Source: Orbaceae bacterium lpD04
GTDB lineage: Bacteria > Pseudomonadota > Gammaproteobacteria > Enterobacterales > Orbaceae
DNA: 64,000 bases
Direction of reading: 5' to 3'
NCBI GenBank assembly: GCA_036251935.1
Contig: CP133967.1
Span: forward strand, 691,488 to 755,487
Part shown: in pieces, positions 38,773-46,334 of the stretch
Layout of the letters: each line of letters starts with the position of its first letter
Numbering within the stretch: the stretch's first letter is position 1
Position numbers and translations under genes: made by a program
The notes under the pieces: generated by a model
What the model was told of the DNA's origin: nothing
Databases searched by the model: none
What the model saw: only the letters and a program-made list of their open reading frames with translations

Positions 38773-39511
38773 ATCAGACTATAAACACTCAACCAGTAAA
38801 ACTAATACTGATATTAAAGACCTATGGCAGACTCCAATTGAACTGTACGAGTTCTTAAACGCCCGATTTAACTTTGTCTGCGATGTTGCTGCAAGTGATC
38901 ATAACCATTTGCACTTAAATTACTTAACCGAGTCATACAATTCATTAATTAACGGTTGGTCACATTTAAGGGGAGGTTATGCATTTTGTAATCCACCATA
39001 TTCAAAAATACTACCTTGGGTGAAAAAAGCTAAAGAAGCTCAAGCAAATGGAGTGGGTACAGTGATGTTATTACCTGTCGATACATCTGTTGAGTGGTTT
39101 AAAACATTAAAAGATACAGCATCAGAAATCTGTTTTATCACTGGTGGACGTATTTCATTTGTTAGGGCAGATACGAAAAAGAAAGTAAACGGCAATAACA
39201 AAGGTTCTTTATATGCTGTATATAATCCTCGTTCATTTGGCGAATGCAAAGTTTCATGTATTGATCGCAATGAAATATTTGAAAGTTACGAAAAAATAAA
39301 AAATACCATTCCTGATCCAATAAATAACACGGTCTGGCCAAAAGAAGTTAATTCAATCTTTAATTTAATTGAGAGCGCTAAAGCATTACCTGCAGCACTT
39401 CAATTAAAAGTCAAACAAAGCATTAACAAAATGATTATCGACCGTTTTCCTCATGATCAGATGGTGGTGGCTGCTCAAAATCTAGTTAATCGAATGGAGG
39501 CTAAAGCATGA
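38765..39511 (+). CDS. Phage N6-adenine DNA methyltransferase (Dam family)
   Basis: 248 residues. The catalytic motif is FCNPPYSKILPWVKKA; DLWQTPIELYEFLNARFNFVCDVAA at the start and GGRISFVRA are usual for the phage Dam-type family. About 70 C-terminal residues extend beyond the catalytic domain. It overlaps P by 8 nt and probably marks or protects phage DNA. Confidence 0.88.
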   Translation: MAKSDYKHSTSKTNTDIKDLWQTPIELYEFLNARFNFVCDVAASDHNHLHLNYLTESYNSLINGWSHLRGGYAFCNPPYSKILPWVKKAKEAQANGVGTVMLLPVDTSVEWFKTLKDTASEICFITGGRISFVRADTKKKVNGNNKGSLYAVYNPRSFGECKVSCIDRNEIFESYEKIKNTIPDPINNTVWPKEVNSIFNLIESAKALPAALQLKVKQSINKMIIDRFPHDQMVVAAQNLVNRMEAKA

Positions 39512-39587
39512 TATATATGAAAGAAATACATAAATTTCTCAATAGAAGTATTTTTATACAATATGTCACATAGTGTCACAATGACCT

Positions 39588-39617
39588 TTGTTAGTATATA
39601 AACACCATAAATAATAT
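39588..39617 (+). promoter_or_regulatory. Candidate promoter of a 28-aa ORF
   Basis: TTGTTA (39588-39593) and TAATAT (39612-39617) are 18 bp apart, 35 bp before ATG 39652. A TGTCACA direct repeat lies just upstream (about 39564-39580) and might be a regulator site. Confidence 0.4.
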
Positions 39618-39651
39618 GGTTTATTAAATTCACTATATAAGGAGATATCAC

Positions 39652-39738
39652 ATGTCTAAAAAAACAAATTGGCCAAGTAAAATACCCGGTAAAGGCTCAG
39701 GTGGTGGTCGAGATAATAATCCACCTAAAGTAAAATAG
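39652..39738 (+). CDS. 28-aa Gly/Pro/Lys-rich small protein
   Basis: ATG 39652 sits 8 nt after a near-perfect AAGGAGAT. The product begins MSKKTNWPSKIPGKGSGGG and ends NNPPKVK. It is disordered and basic. I believe I have seen similar tiny WPS-x-x-GxGGGRxNNPPK proteins in other enterobacteria, but cannot name a family. Ribosome site, own promoter and clean boundaries support real expression. Confidence 0.6.
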   Translation: MSKKTNWPSKIPGKGSGGGRDNNPPKVK

Positions 39739-39777
39739 AATTACTAAATGTGAACGATGATATTATACAATCATCGT

Positions 39778-40167
39778 TTACATCTCATCATTTTTCTCCA
39801 TGAATTCTTTTGTAAATTCTGTAGAAATTTTTTTTAGTATTTTTTCAGTGCTAGGACTTAAATTACCTAACGATATATAATTAGCATATATATTTTGTGA
39901 TGTTTTAAAGTTATGGTGATTTTGAATATAATTAATATATGTTTTCAATTCGTATAAATTTACTTTTTGTCTAGATTTAGCTTTTCTAAATGCATCATAT
40001 TTTTGTTTTATTTCATCTTTATTTAATATGCCGTCTCCGCCTTCATTTGTTGGTGTGTTATAAAACTCATCGAAGAAATTTCTAATATTCCATTGCAATC
40101 GGACTAAACCATTATCAAATTCATCCAAAAGTGATTCATATTCTGTATTCAAACAAGTTTTTTTCAT
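39778..40167 (-). CDS. Accessory cassette protein B, unknown
   Basis: 129 residues, helical and charged, no known motif. It overlaps the upstream zinc-ribbon/TM gene by 4 nt, making a two-gene operon opposed to the surrounding rightward operon. The very AT-rich codon use differs from the replication genes, which suggests a separately acquired cassette. Confidence 0.6.
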   Translation of the reverse strand: MKKTCLNTEYESLLDEFDNGLVRLQWNIRNFFDEFYNTPTNEGGDGILNKDEIKQKYDAFRKAKSRQKVNLYELKTYINYIQNHHNFKTSQNIYANYISLGNLSPSTEKILKKISTEFTKEFMEKNDEM

Positions 40168-40559
40168 TTGGTTTTATATTCTTGGAAGTTTTTTTCAAAA
40201 GTAATGTTAAATTTTGTTAGATTATTTTTATAAGTGGGATAACTAATATCTTCTATAGTTTTTTCCAAAGCAGATACACAAAGCTTAAATTTTTGTTTAT
40301 ATATTTTTTCTGATATATATTTTCCATCATTAAGGCAGCGATTTATTAGACTATATTCTATGTCTGTTGGATATCGATCATGAGATATCCAATTGTTAAT
40401 TTGATATCCACCAACAACAATGGCTCCAGCAAAAAGAAAGCTATTTATCATATTTTTAATTATTTTCTGTTTTTTATTACAAAAGGGACAGATGACATCA
40501 GGATCTGCAGTAAAAAATCTATTACATTCTTTATTATCACACATACATTTTATACTCAT
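40164..40559 (-). CDS. Zinc-ribbon single-TM protein A of an accessory cassette
   Basis: 131 residues. The N-terminal zinc ribbon reads CMCDNKECNRF then CPFCNKK; one transmembrane segment follows (about 38-56, SFLFAGAIVVGGY), then a soluble helical tail. It is coupled to the 129-residue gene downstream. The architecture suggests a membrane sensor or effector; function unknown. Confidence 0.6.
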   Translation of the reverse strand: MSIKCMCDNKECNRFFTADPDVICPFCNKKQKIIKNMINSFLFAGAIVVGGYQINNWISHDRYPTDIEYSLINRCLNDGKYISEKIYKQKFKLCVSALEKTIEDISYPTYKNNLTKFNITFEKNFQEYKTK

Positions 40560-40671
40560 CGATCTTTCCCTTTTTCCTATTCTGTCGATAATGTAATCAA
40601 ATAACGTATTATTCTATTGAATTTTTTTCTATTTGAAAAATAAAATATCGTTATTTTATTTCACAATATGA

Positions 40672-40839
40672 GGTGCTAATAATTACTATAAAGCTTTATT
40701 TGACTCATTAACATATGCTGGTGTTTGGGTTGATGACAGCCAGATAAAACGAATTGAATCGAATTGGTATAATGTTATTAGTAATGGTAAAATTTTAATA
40801 AATATTTCTTTAAATAAGGCTATCTTTAACGATGAATAA
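40672..40839 (+). pseudogene. rusA: rusA remnant (Holliday junction resolvase C-terminus)
   Basis: A stop-bounded frame encodes 55 codons reading NYYKALFDSLTYAGVWVDD, then SQIKRI and NGKILINISL. This is the RusA C-terminal pattern (DNxxKALLDALxxAGVWxDDxQI). A stop at 40669-40671 and the adjacent foreign cassette remove the N-terminal half. The fragment overlaps the DUF2971 start by 8 nt. Confidence 0.75.
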
Positions 40840-41662
40840 GGGTATTTCACAAGAATTATATAAATATATGTCTGCAGAAGTTTGCTGTAAGGTATTGGAG
40901 TCTGGAAAACTAAGGTTTAGCTCTCCACTATTGTTTAATGATCCTTTTGATGTAGTTCGTTATCCGTTAGGTAGCCTTGATTTCAAGCGTTTTTCATCTG
41001 AAATACTAAAATATCTTCAAACAGATTATGTTGAAGGAAAAAGGGATATAAGTGAATTGATTGAACCTCTTCATAAAGTGGTGATTGAGGCCCAAAAAAA
41101 AGGGATAAAGTTAACTGATTTATTGATTAACGAAGAAAAAATAATAAAACAGCTTTGTGATAATTGGGAAAACCAAATTAAAAAAACTCGTATTCTATGT
41201 TTATCACAAATTAAAGACAACATAGCGCTTTGGTATCATTATGCAGATCAGTATTCAGGGGTTGTAGTTTCTTTTGACAAATTAGATGAAATAAATGGAG
41301 TAGCTAATAATAGCTTACGTAAAATCAATTATAAAAATGAACTAGATGGGAATTCTTATAAATTTTGGCATGATTACTTTCTTATAAAAGAGTCAAATAT
41401 TTTAGATAATATTTTTTATGAAAAGTATCACTGTTGGAATTATGAAAAGGAAGTAAGAATTGTAACGAGAGTAGAGAATTTAAATGATGATCAATTATAT
41501 TCATATTTTGAAATTAAAAAGCAGATTAAGTCAGTATATTTCGGACCTAAAATAAACGACCAAAAAAAGAATAAACTGATAGCTTTAATTAGAGATAAAT
41601 ATCCGAAAGTAAAAATTTACCAAGTAAAAATTAGGCACGTATTAGAGTTTGATAAATTATAA
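40832..41662 (+). CDS. DUF2971 family protein
   Basis: 276 residues with the family's landmarks: LYKYMSAE, LRFSSPLLFNDPFD, ILCLSQIKDNIALWYHYADQYSGVVVSFD, and YEKYHCWNYEKEVRIV. Its biochemical role is not established. An extended -10 (TGGTATAAT, 40765-40773) inside the rusA remnant could drive it alone. It is probably cargo gained with, or next to, the zinc-ribbon cassette. Confidence 0.78.
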   Translation: MNKGISQELYKYMSAEVCCKVLESGKLRFSSPLLFNDPFDVVRYPLGSLDFKRFSSEILKYLQTDYVEGKRDISELIEPLHKVVIEAQKKGIKLTDLLINEEKIIKQLCDNWENQIKKTRILCLSQIKDNIALWYHYADQYSGVVVSFDKLDEINGVANNSLRKINYKNELDGNSYKFWHDYFLIKESNILDNIFYEKYHCWNYEKEVRIVTRVENLNDDQLYSYFEIKKQIKSVYFGPKINDQKKNKLIALIRDKYPKVKIYQVKIRHVLEFDKL

Positions 41663-41752
41663 TTTATTGTATATATTACACTTTCGTTATAAAAAGCATT
41701 CATTGTTATATTATTAATATTTAAAATCGATAGAAATTAGGAAGAGAGTAGA

Positions 41753-42355
41753 ATGAGTAAGTTATATAAGTTTTTTATTGTTGTTTTTACTGCATTGGTA
41801 TTATCCGGTTGTAATACTTATTTAAATGAAACATATCAAGAACCACAACAAACAGAGCCAAAGGCAAAAATTACTTTTGCTCAATCAACTAACCTTCTCA
41901 GTGGTTATCCTAGAACTTTTCTTATTCGTAAGAGTGAAGGCATTTTTATGAATGAAACAAGAACAACTATAAAGTTTGATGATGAGACAAAAAATAGAGA
42001 TTTTGGTATACCTGTACCAAAGGATAGCAAGATTCAATACAATGTTTATGTTCCAGCTGATAAAAAGTTAGACTTTAACGTAAATGTGAGTAAGTATTGG
42101 TTTACTGATACGAATTTAACTAGACCAAATAGAGTTAGTTATTGTAGATACGCTAATACGGAGTTCACTCCAGAAAACAACGGAGAATATCTAGTATTAA
42201 TTGATAATATAAGGAAAGATACAAAAGAAGCACCAAGATGCTCTTTAGTTATTAAACAATTAATAAAAGGGAAATCTAGTAATCAATGGGTAGATATTGA
42301 GTATAAATTCAATAATAATGATTACCCAGTGATGAATACACAAGAATTGAAATAA
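41753..42355 (+). CDS. Prophage lipoprotein, unknown
   Basis: 200 residues. The signal peptide ends LVLSGC (Cys 20), so it should be lipidated. The mature part is beta-rich with two pairs of Cys and no known domain. Lipoproteins in this position are often lysogenic conversion factors that alter the cell surface or block superinfection; here that is conjecture. Confidence 0.65.
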   Translation: MSKLYKFFIVVFTALVLSGCNTYLNETYQEPQQTEPKAKITFAQSTNLLSGYPRTFLIRKSEGIFMNETRTTIKFDDETKNRDFGIPVPKDSKIQYNVYVPADKKLDFNVNVSKYWFTDTNLTRPNRVSYCRYANTEFTPENNGEYLVLIDNIRKDTKEAPRCSLVIKQLIKGKSSNQWVDIEYKFNNNDYPVMNTQELK

Positions 42356-42371
42356 TATATTTTTAATGTCA

Positions 42372-42381
42372 GAGTGCAGAC
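42372..42381 (+). repeat. GAGTGCAGAC leader motif, copy 3
   Basis: Exact plus-strand copy followed by a related AGTGCAGA at 42409-42416 and then AAGTGGAGTAT at 42430-42440. Confidence 0.7.
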
Positions 42382-42452
42382 TGACATAATACGAAAAGAT
42401 ACTTAACCAGTGCAGAGGTTAAGATAAAACAAGTGGAGTATAGGAGCATATT

Positions 42453-42566
42453 ATGCAGAGCCAATCTATCGTGGCAAGTAATGCCACATCAATAATGCCG
42501 TCAATCGGTATTTGCTCCTTATACTTTTCACTTTTTACTGATTTTAGTTGTATCAATCGTCGCTAG
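42453..42566 (+). CDS. 37-aa small ORF before the antirepressor gene
   Basis: ATG 42453 follows TAGGAGCATATT. The product starts MQSQSIVASNATSIMPSIG and ends SCINRR. Short ORFs of the Ash type occur at this site in other prophages, but the likeness is weak. It could instead be a leader that regulates the KilA-N gene. Confidence 0.35.
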   Translation: MQSQSIVASNATSIMPSIGICSLYFSLFTDFSCINRR

Positions 42567-42609
42567 CATTGCAGGCTAGTATTGTGAAAATAAAAGTGGA
42601 GTATTAAAA

Positions 42610-43407
42610 ATGAATCAATTAATTACTATTGAAAACGTAGTTATTCGTCAAGATGAACAAGGTTTATATTGTTTAAATGACTTCCATAGAGCAGCGGGCA
42701 GTATTCACCATAAAAGGCCTAGTAAGTGGTTATTCACGAATCAGGCTCAAGAGCTTATACAAGAGCTAAGCCCTAATTCGGGCTTAGGTCAAAACATAAC
42801 CAATGTTGTTAAAGGTGGAGTTAACCCCGGTACTTATGTGTGTAAAGAGCTAGTTTATGCTTACGCTATGTGGATTAGTCCTACTTTTAATTTAAAGGTG
42901 ATCCGTACCTTTGATGAAGTAATGACTAAACAACAGCCATCAGATCTATATTCTAACAAAATTAATGCTAGTTTTATGTTATTAGACTTTTTGAAGAAGA
43001 ACCTTAATCTATCAAATTCATCAGTACTTAATGGTTGTAAAACTATTCAACAAACATTTGGGTTACCAAATCTAACGCCTAATTATGCTATTGATGCGCC
43101 GAGCGATGTAATCGATGGTTCCAGTCGCCCATCATTTTCATTAACTCACTTACTACAAAAATATGAGGTACCAATCAAAACAACAGTAGCTTATGCAATA
43201 TTAAAGGACCTTGGTATTGTTGAACGTAATAAGCGTAAAAGCCTAAAAACTGGCGAGGATAAAGAATTTTGGTCAGTAACTTCATATGGACTAATGTACG
43301 GTAAAAACTTAACACCTCCTAATAATCAAAGAGAAACCCAACCTCATTTTTATGAGAGCCGGTTCAAAGAACTATTAAAATTAATGCAAAATGCTAAAGC
43401 AGCATAA
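42610..43407 (+). CDS. KilA-N domain antirepressor-like protein
   Basis: 265 residues. The KilA-N DNA-binding domain spans about 1-105 (YCLNDFHRAAG, KRPSKWLFT, PGTYVCKELVYAYAMWISPTFNLKVIRTFDEV). A separate C-terminal domain (LLQKYEVPIKTTVAYAILKDLGIVERN) looks like an ANT-type winged helix. The leader carries AAAAGTGGAGTATTAAAAATG. It could antagonise CI during induction. Confidence 0.82.
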   Translation: MNQLITIENVVIRQDEQGLYCLNDFHRAAGSIHHKRPSKWLFTNQAQELIQELSPNSGLGQNITNVVKGGVNPGTYVCKELVYAYAMWISPTFNLKVIRTFDEVMTKQQPSDLYSNKINASFMLLDFLKKNLNLSNSSVLNGCKTIQQTFGLPNLTPNYAIDAPSDVIDGSSRPSFSLTHLLQKYEVPIKTTVAYAILKDLGIVERNKRKSLKTGEDKEFWSVTSYGLMYGKNLTPPNNQRETQPHFYESRFKELLKLMQNAKAA

Positions 43408-44429
43408 TGAAAGCATTACTTACTCCATATTATCAGCCTGAATTAGGGCTGATAATTCTTAAACCTGGTGCTGAACTTTTAAAAAAGATTGGTACCAGTT
43501 CTCGCATTATTATTGAGCCAAGTACAGAAAAGCACAATGGCATTAAGTCTGGCATATTAAATGAAGAACAACCACTCCTAAAAAACAAGCATATAGATCC
43601 ATTTCTATTTAACGATAAAATCATCGATATTATAAAAAATAAGGGTTTCGTTTTTGATTGGTGGCTAGAAAGAAAATATAAATGCCAATTAGAAGATGGT
43701 GATTATTGTTATCATGAGTCTACAAATGAAACGGTAAGTAATAGTGCGATTCGTATTTGCTATCATCATAATAAAGATTTAGTCATTGATGAAAATATAA
43801 AAAGTATTGCACAGCGCAATTTAAAAATGTTCTTACTTGAAAGTATTTCACAAGATTTAAAACTAGGTGCTAGCCATAAATTATCAATATTTGAACTTGG
43901 TTGGTGGGCGGTTATTAATCGACAACATGATTTGATACCAGAGAACATGGCAAGATTGCTATATAACCGTGAGATGGAAAAGCATCAATCAGTATATAAA
44001 GAGTCGGAGACAATCGCTAGCGATGACCGCTCATATATTACATTAAACCAACAAGCTAATGAGACTATGCAATACCTGCAGGAAGTAGCTAAGCCAATCA
44101 AAAAAATAACGGTTGATATCAATTCGCCAGAATCATTTATGTTACGGCCAAAATTAAAGCGCTGGGAATGTGAAAAATACACGCAGTGGGTAAAAACTCA
44201 GCCATGTGTTTGTTGTGGTAAGCAAGCAGATGATCCCCATCATATTATTGGCTATGGCCAAGGGAAAATGGGGGGCAAACCTCACGATATTTTCACCATT
44301 CCGCTTTGTCGAACTCATCACAATGATTTACATCACAATGTGGTTGAATGGGAACAAAGACACGGATCACAAATATTATTATTAATTAACTTTCTGGATT
44401 GTGTTTTTGGGATGCAAGTCATAATTTAA
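43407..44429 (+). CDS. DUF968 family phage HNH-like protein
   Basis: 340 residues. The C-terminal DUF968 zinc/HNH-like domain is clear: WVKTQPCVCCGKQADDPHHI, GYGQGKMGGKPHDIF, PLCRTHHNDLHH. The N-terminal 230 residues are unassigned. Its ATG overlaps the stop of the antirepressor gene by one base. In this location, between P and Q, such proteins are thought to act in recombination or resolution, possibly standing in for the lost RusA. Confidence 0.8.
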   Translation: MKALLTPYYQPELGLIILKPGAELLKKIGTSSRIIIEPSTEKHNGIKSGILNEEQPLLKNKHIDPFLFNDKIIDIIKNKGFVFDWWLERKYKCQLEDGDYCYHESTNETVSNSAIRICYHHNKDLVIDENIKSIAQRNLKMFLLESISQDLKLGASHKLSIFELGWWAVINRQHDLIPENMARLLYNREMEKHQSVYKESETIASDDRSYITLNQQANETMQYLQEVAKPIKKITVDINSPESFMLRPKLKRWECEKYTQWVKTQPCVCCGKQADDPHHIIGYGQGKMGGKPHDIFTIPLCRTHHNDLHHNVVEWEQRHGSQILLLINFLDCVFGMQVII

Positions 44430-44501
44430 CAAAATAATTTCCAGCAACTGATTAAGTATGAACTATAATATATCAAAATAACTAACAAAATAGAGGAAAT
44501 T

Positions 44502-44849
44502 ATGCAAAACGGATTATGTACCAAAAAAGATAGTGAGACTGGCAAAACTATAGTTTATGTTGCTAAAGTACGTGAAAGGCTAAGGACTTTAAATGAAGTA
44601 GAATATACTCAAAAAGGAATTCTGCCATTAATAGAAAAACTCCCTGATATTAAAGAGTATTATCAGGGTAGATTAAAATTAAACCCTAATTTTGGGAATT
44701 TATTTATCTATCTTTTAAATCAGGGAGAGAAAACACCCCCAGAGATATTAAAAATATTGAGAACGCTCGGCCTCCTTTTCGACTTCGGTTCAGGAGAACT
44801 AAAATTAACGGCCTCTGGTTTTGATGCATTAACAATAAACCCAAATTAG
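44502..44849 (+). CDS. Hypothetical prophage protein
   Basis: 115 residues, no recognised motif; a C-terminal ILKILRTLGLLFDFGSGELKLTASGF looks like a small winged-helix-like fold. It lies between DUF968 and Q with its own AGAGGAAATT ribosome site, and a TATAAT-rich leader (about 44466). Confidence 0.5.
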   Translation: MQNGLCTKKDSETGKTIVYVAKVRERLRTLNEVEYTQKGILPLIEKLPDIKEYYQGRLKLNPNFGNLFIYLLNQGEKTPPEILKILRTLGLLFDFGSGELKLTASGFDALTINPN

Positions 44850-44951
44850 GCTGATTGTGTAATGATGATTTAATTTTAAATTTAGTCTGAATGTTGCCAT
44901 CTAAACGTCTAGATGTTAAGATGGCTAATCGTGGAGTGTAAGCAATAAACA

Positions 44952-44961
44952 GAGTGCAGAC
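44952..44961 (+). repeat. GAGTGCAGAC leader motif, copy 4
   Basis: Exact plus-strand copy 44 bp upstream of the Q start; a GTGGAGTGTAA element lies immediately upstream of it at about 44931-44940. Confidence 0.7.
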
Positions 44962-45004
44962 TGTATATTGTAAAAATTCCTCTCTTATTAATATTGGAGA
45001 GTAT

Positions 45005-45364
45005 ATGAAGAGAGATATAAAACAGGTCCTTGTCGCTTGGGCTAATGTTCGTCGCAGTACCAGAACTGGGTTAGAATACCCATACAAATCCCCATCAATA
45101 CCAGTTACTTCTGGTGATTGCTTTGATTGTCGTCCTTTACTTAGTGAAAGCGAAGCTCATATAGTCGACAAAGCAGCTTTGCGACTAGCACAAATAGATC
45201 CTATTTCGTATTCAATTCTTAAATCAATTTACATAAACAAACAATCACGTCGCTTACTTGCTAAGAATATAAATAAAAGTAATGATTTCATATGTGATCA
45301 ACTAAAATTAGCTGAGTTTTATATATTAGCTAAAATTGATGATGTTATGGATATAATCATATAA
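45005..45364 (+). CDS. Q: Antiterminator Q-like protein
   Basis: I start at ATG 45005 (MKRDIKQVLVAWANVRR), behind TTGGAGAG, giving 119 residues. The N-terminal DIxxVLxxWxxxxR pattern and the HTH-like C-terminal half (SYSILKSIYINKQSRRLLAKNINKS) match phage antitermination Q proteins. It precedes the predicted late promoter. Q modifies RNA polymerase at that promoter to read through terminators. Confidence 0.75.
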   Translation: MKRDIKQVLVAWANVRRSTRTGLEYPYKSPSIPVTSGDCFDCRPLLSESEAHIVDKAALRLAQIDPISYSILKSIYINKQSRRLLAKNINKSNDFICDQLKLAEFYILAKIDDVMDIII

Positions 45365-45419
45365 ATACCTTGTATAGTGTATGTTATACTACTATTCTCA
45401 AATACAGTGAGGTAAATAT

Positions 45420-45971
45420 ATGATGGGCTTTATTGAAGCGGTCAAGATTATCTTAGATAAATTTTTAATGAGTGATTTTATTTTTACTTATAAGGCAAAA
45501 TTTTTTAAAAATGGTATTGAATTTGGTACTAAAGAAACTAAAAAAATTTGTAAGGTTGAACTAGATTATTTAGTAAGAGAAAGAATTTCAAAAACTTATA
45601 ATAGAGAAATGGCTGACTATTTTATTGGATTATCTGAATTTTACAATCACTCTATCTCTCCATGTTATTTTAAAAAACTATACCCATATTTAATCATGGA
45701 TAAAGGTAAGCCTGACATTAATCAAGATAATTTAAAAAAATTAAAAAGTACGAATGCTTCATTTAAGATCTTAGGTTTGTTATTTATGGCACTTTTTGTG
45801 GCTATTTCATTTCTATCCTCGTATCACTATTCTTTATTTTTTATTCCTATATATGGAGTAATTATGTTGCTTTTTCTTGTATTGTTTAGATCTCAAATAG
45901 TTAGTAAGCGAGAATTGAGTGATTTTAATAGAAGAGCAGAACAATACAATGATCAACTAAAAAATAAGTGA
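45420..45971 (+). CDS. Two-TM accessory membrane protein
   Basis: 183 residues (start ATG 45420 or the adjacent ATG 45423, behind GAGG). Two transmembrane segments lie at about 117-135 and 138-160; the N-terminal 110 residues and short tail are charged and soluble. It sits between Q and the late promoter, a place where morons and exclusion genes occur. No family recognised. Confidence 0.6.
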   Translation: MMGFIEAVKIILDKFLMSDFIFTYKAKFFKNGIEFGTKETKKICKVELDYLVRERISKTYNREMADYFIGLSEFYNHSISPCYFKKLYPYLIMDKGKPDINQDNLKKLKSTNASFKILGLLFMALFVAISFLSSYHYSLFFIPIYGVIMLLFLVLFRSQIVSKRELSDFNRRAEQYNDQLKNK

Positions 45972-45980
45972 AATCTACTA

Positions 45981-46009
45981 TTGACTGTCTCGATGTCTCG
46001 ACATACAAT
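45981..46009 (+). promoter_or_regulatory. Predicted late promoter P_R' with Q-binding element
   Basis: TTGACT (45981-45986) and TACAAT (46004-46009) are 17 bp apart. The region from the last -35 base into the spacer is a tandem perfect 8-bp repeat, TGTCTCGA at 45986-45993 and 45994-46001. A repeat between -35 and -10, just after Q and before a terminator, fits a Q-binding element. Confidence 0.75.
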
Positions 46010-46040
46010 GTGATTAAATTGCAGTTCTTGCATTCAAATT

Positions 46041-46070
46041 AAACCTCGATTTAACAAGTCGGGGTTTTTT
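46041..46070 (+). terminator. First terminator after the late promoter (t_R'-like)
   Basis: AAACCTCGA and TCGGGGTTTTTT pair (one mismatch) around TTTAACAAG. It ends a leader of about 50 nt from the predicted start; Q is expected to allow read-through. Confidence 0.6.
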
Positions 46071-46081
46071 ATTACCTAATT

Positions 46082-46140
46082 TTGGCGAGTAGATATATGT
46101 ATTGTCTCCGCGTGTAACATATATCGCTGCACCTCGCCAA
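46082..46140 (+). other. Nested inverted repeats in the late leader
   Basis: TTGGCGAG (46082-46089) pairs with CTCGCCAA (46133-46140). Inside, GATATATGT (46092-46100) pairs with ACATATATC (46117-46125). The transcript would fold into one long interrupted stem. Confidence 0.55.
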
Positions 46141-46180
46141 TTCTAAAACTTTCATTTTATCCCTTAAGTGGATAACTTCC

Positions 46181-46208
46181 AGCCTCAGTTAATCTGAGGC
46201 TTTTTTTT
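46181..46208 (+). terminator. Second, strong terminator in the late leader
   Basis: AGCCTCAG and CTGAGGCT pair around TTAAT and are followed by eight T residues. From the predicted start this would release an RNA of about 190 nt. Further hairpins follow up to the methyltransferase start, for example CTGCTACATG/CATGCAGCAG at 46225-46250. Confidence 0.75.
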
Positions 46209-46334
46209 ATATGTGAATGGGAGACTGCTACATGCGCTAACATGCAGCAGACATTGACACCCATAAGTCATGGTCATAGGTATCAATCGAGTCCCAGCCG
46301 ATCAGCTTGGGTATTTTACGGAATAACTGTATAA

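Noticed and set aside
44704-45087. 127-aa minus-strand ORF
   Set aside because: It lies antisense to the 115-aa gene and the Q leader, with no ribosome site or known motif.
46200-46334. Possible tRNA in the late leader (a GGTATCAATCGAGTCCC stretch looks like a T-arm)
   Set aside because: No matching acceptor stem, D-arm and anticodon stem could be folded at proper spacing; it is better seen as leader hairpins.
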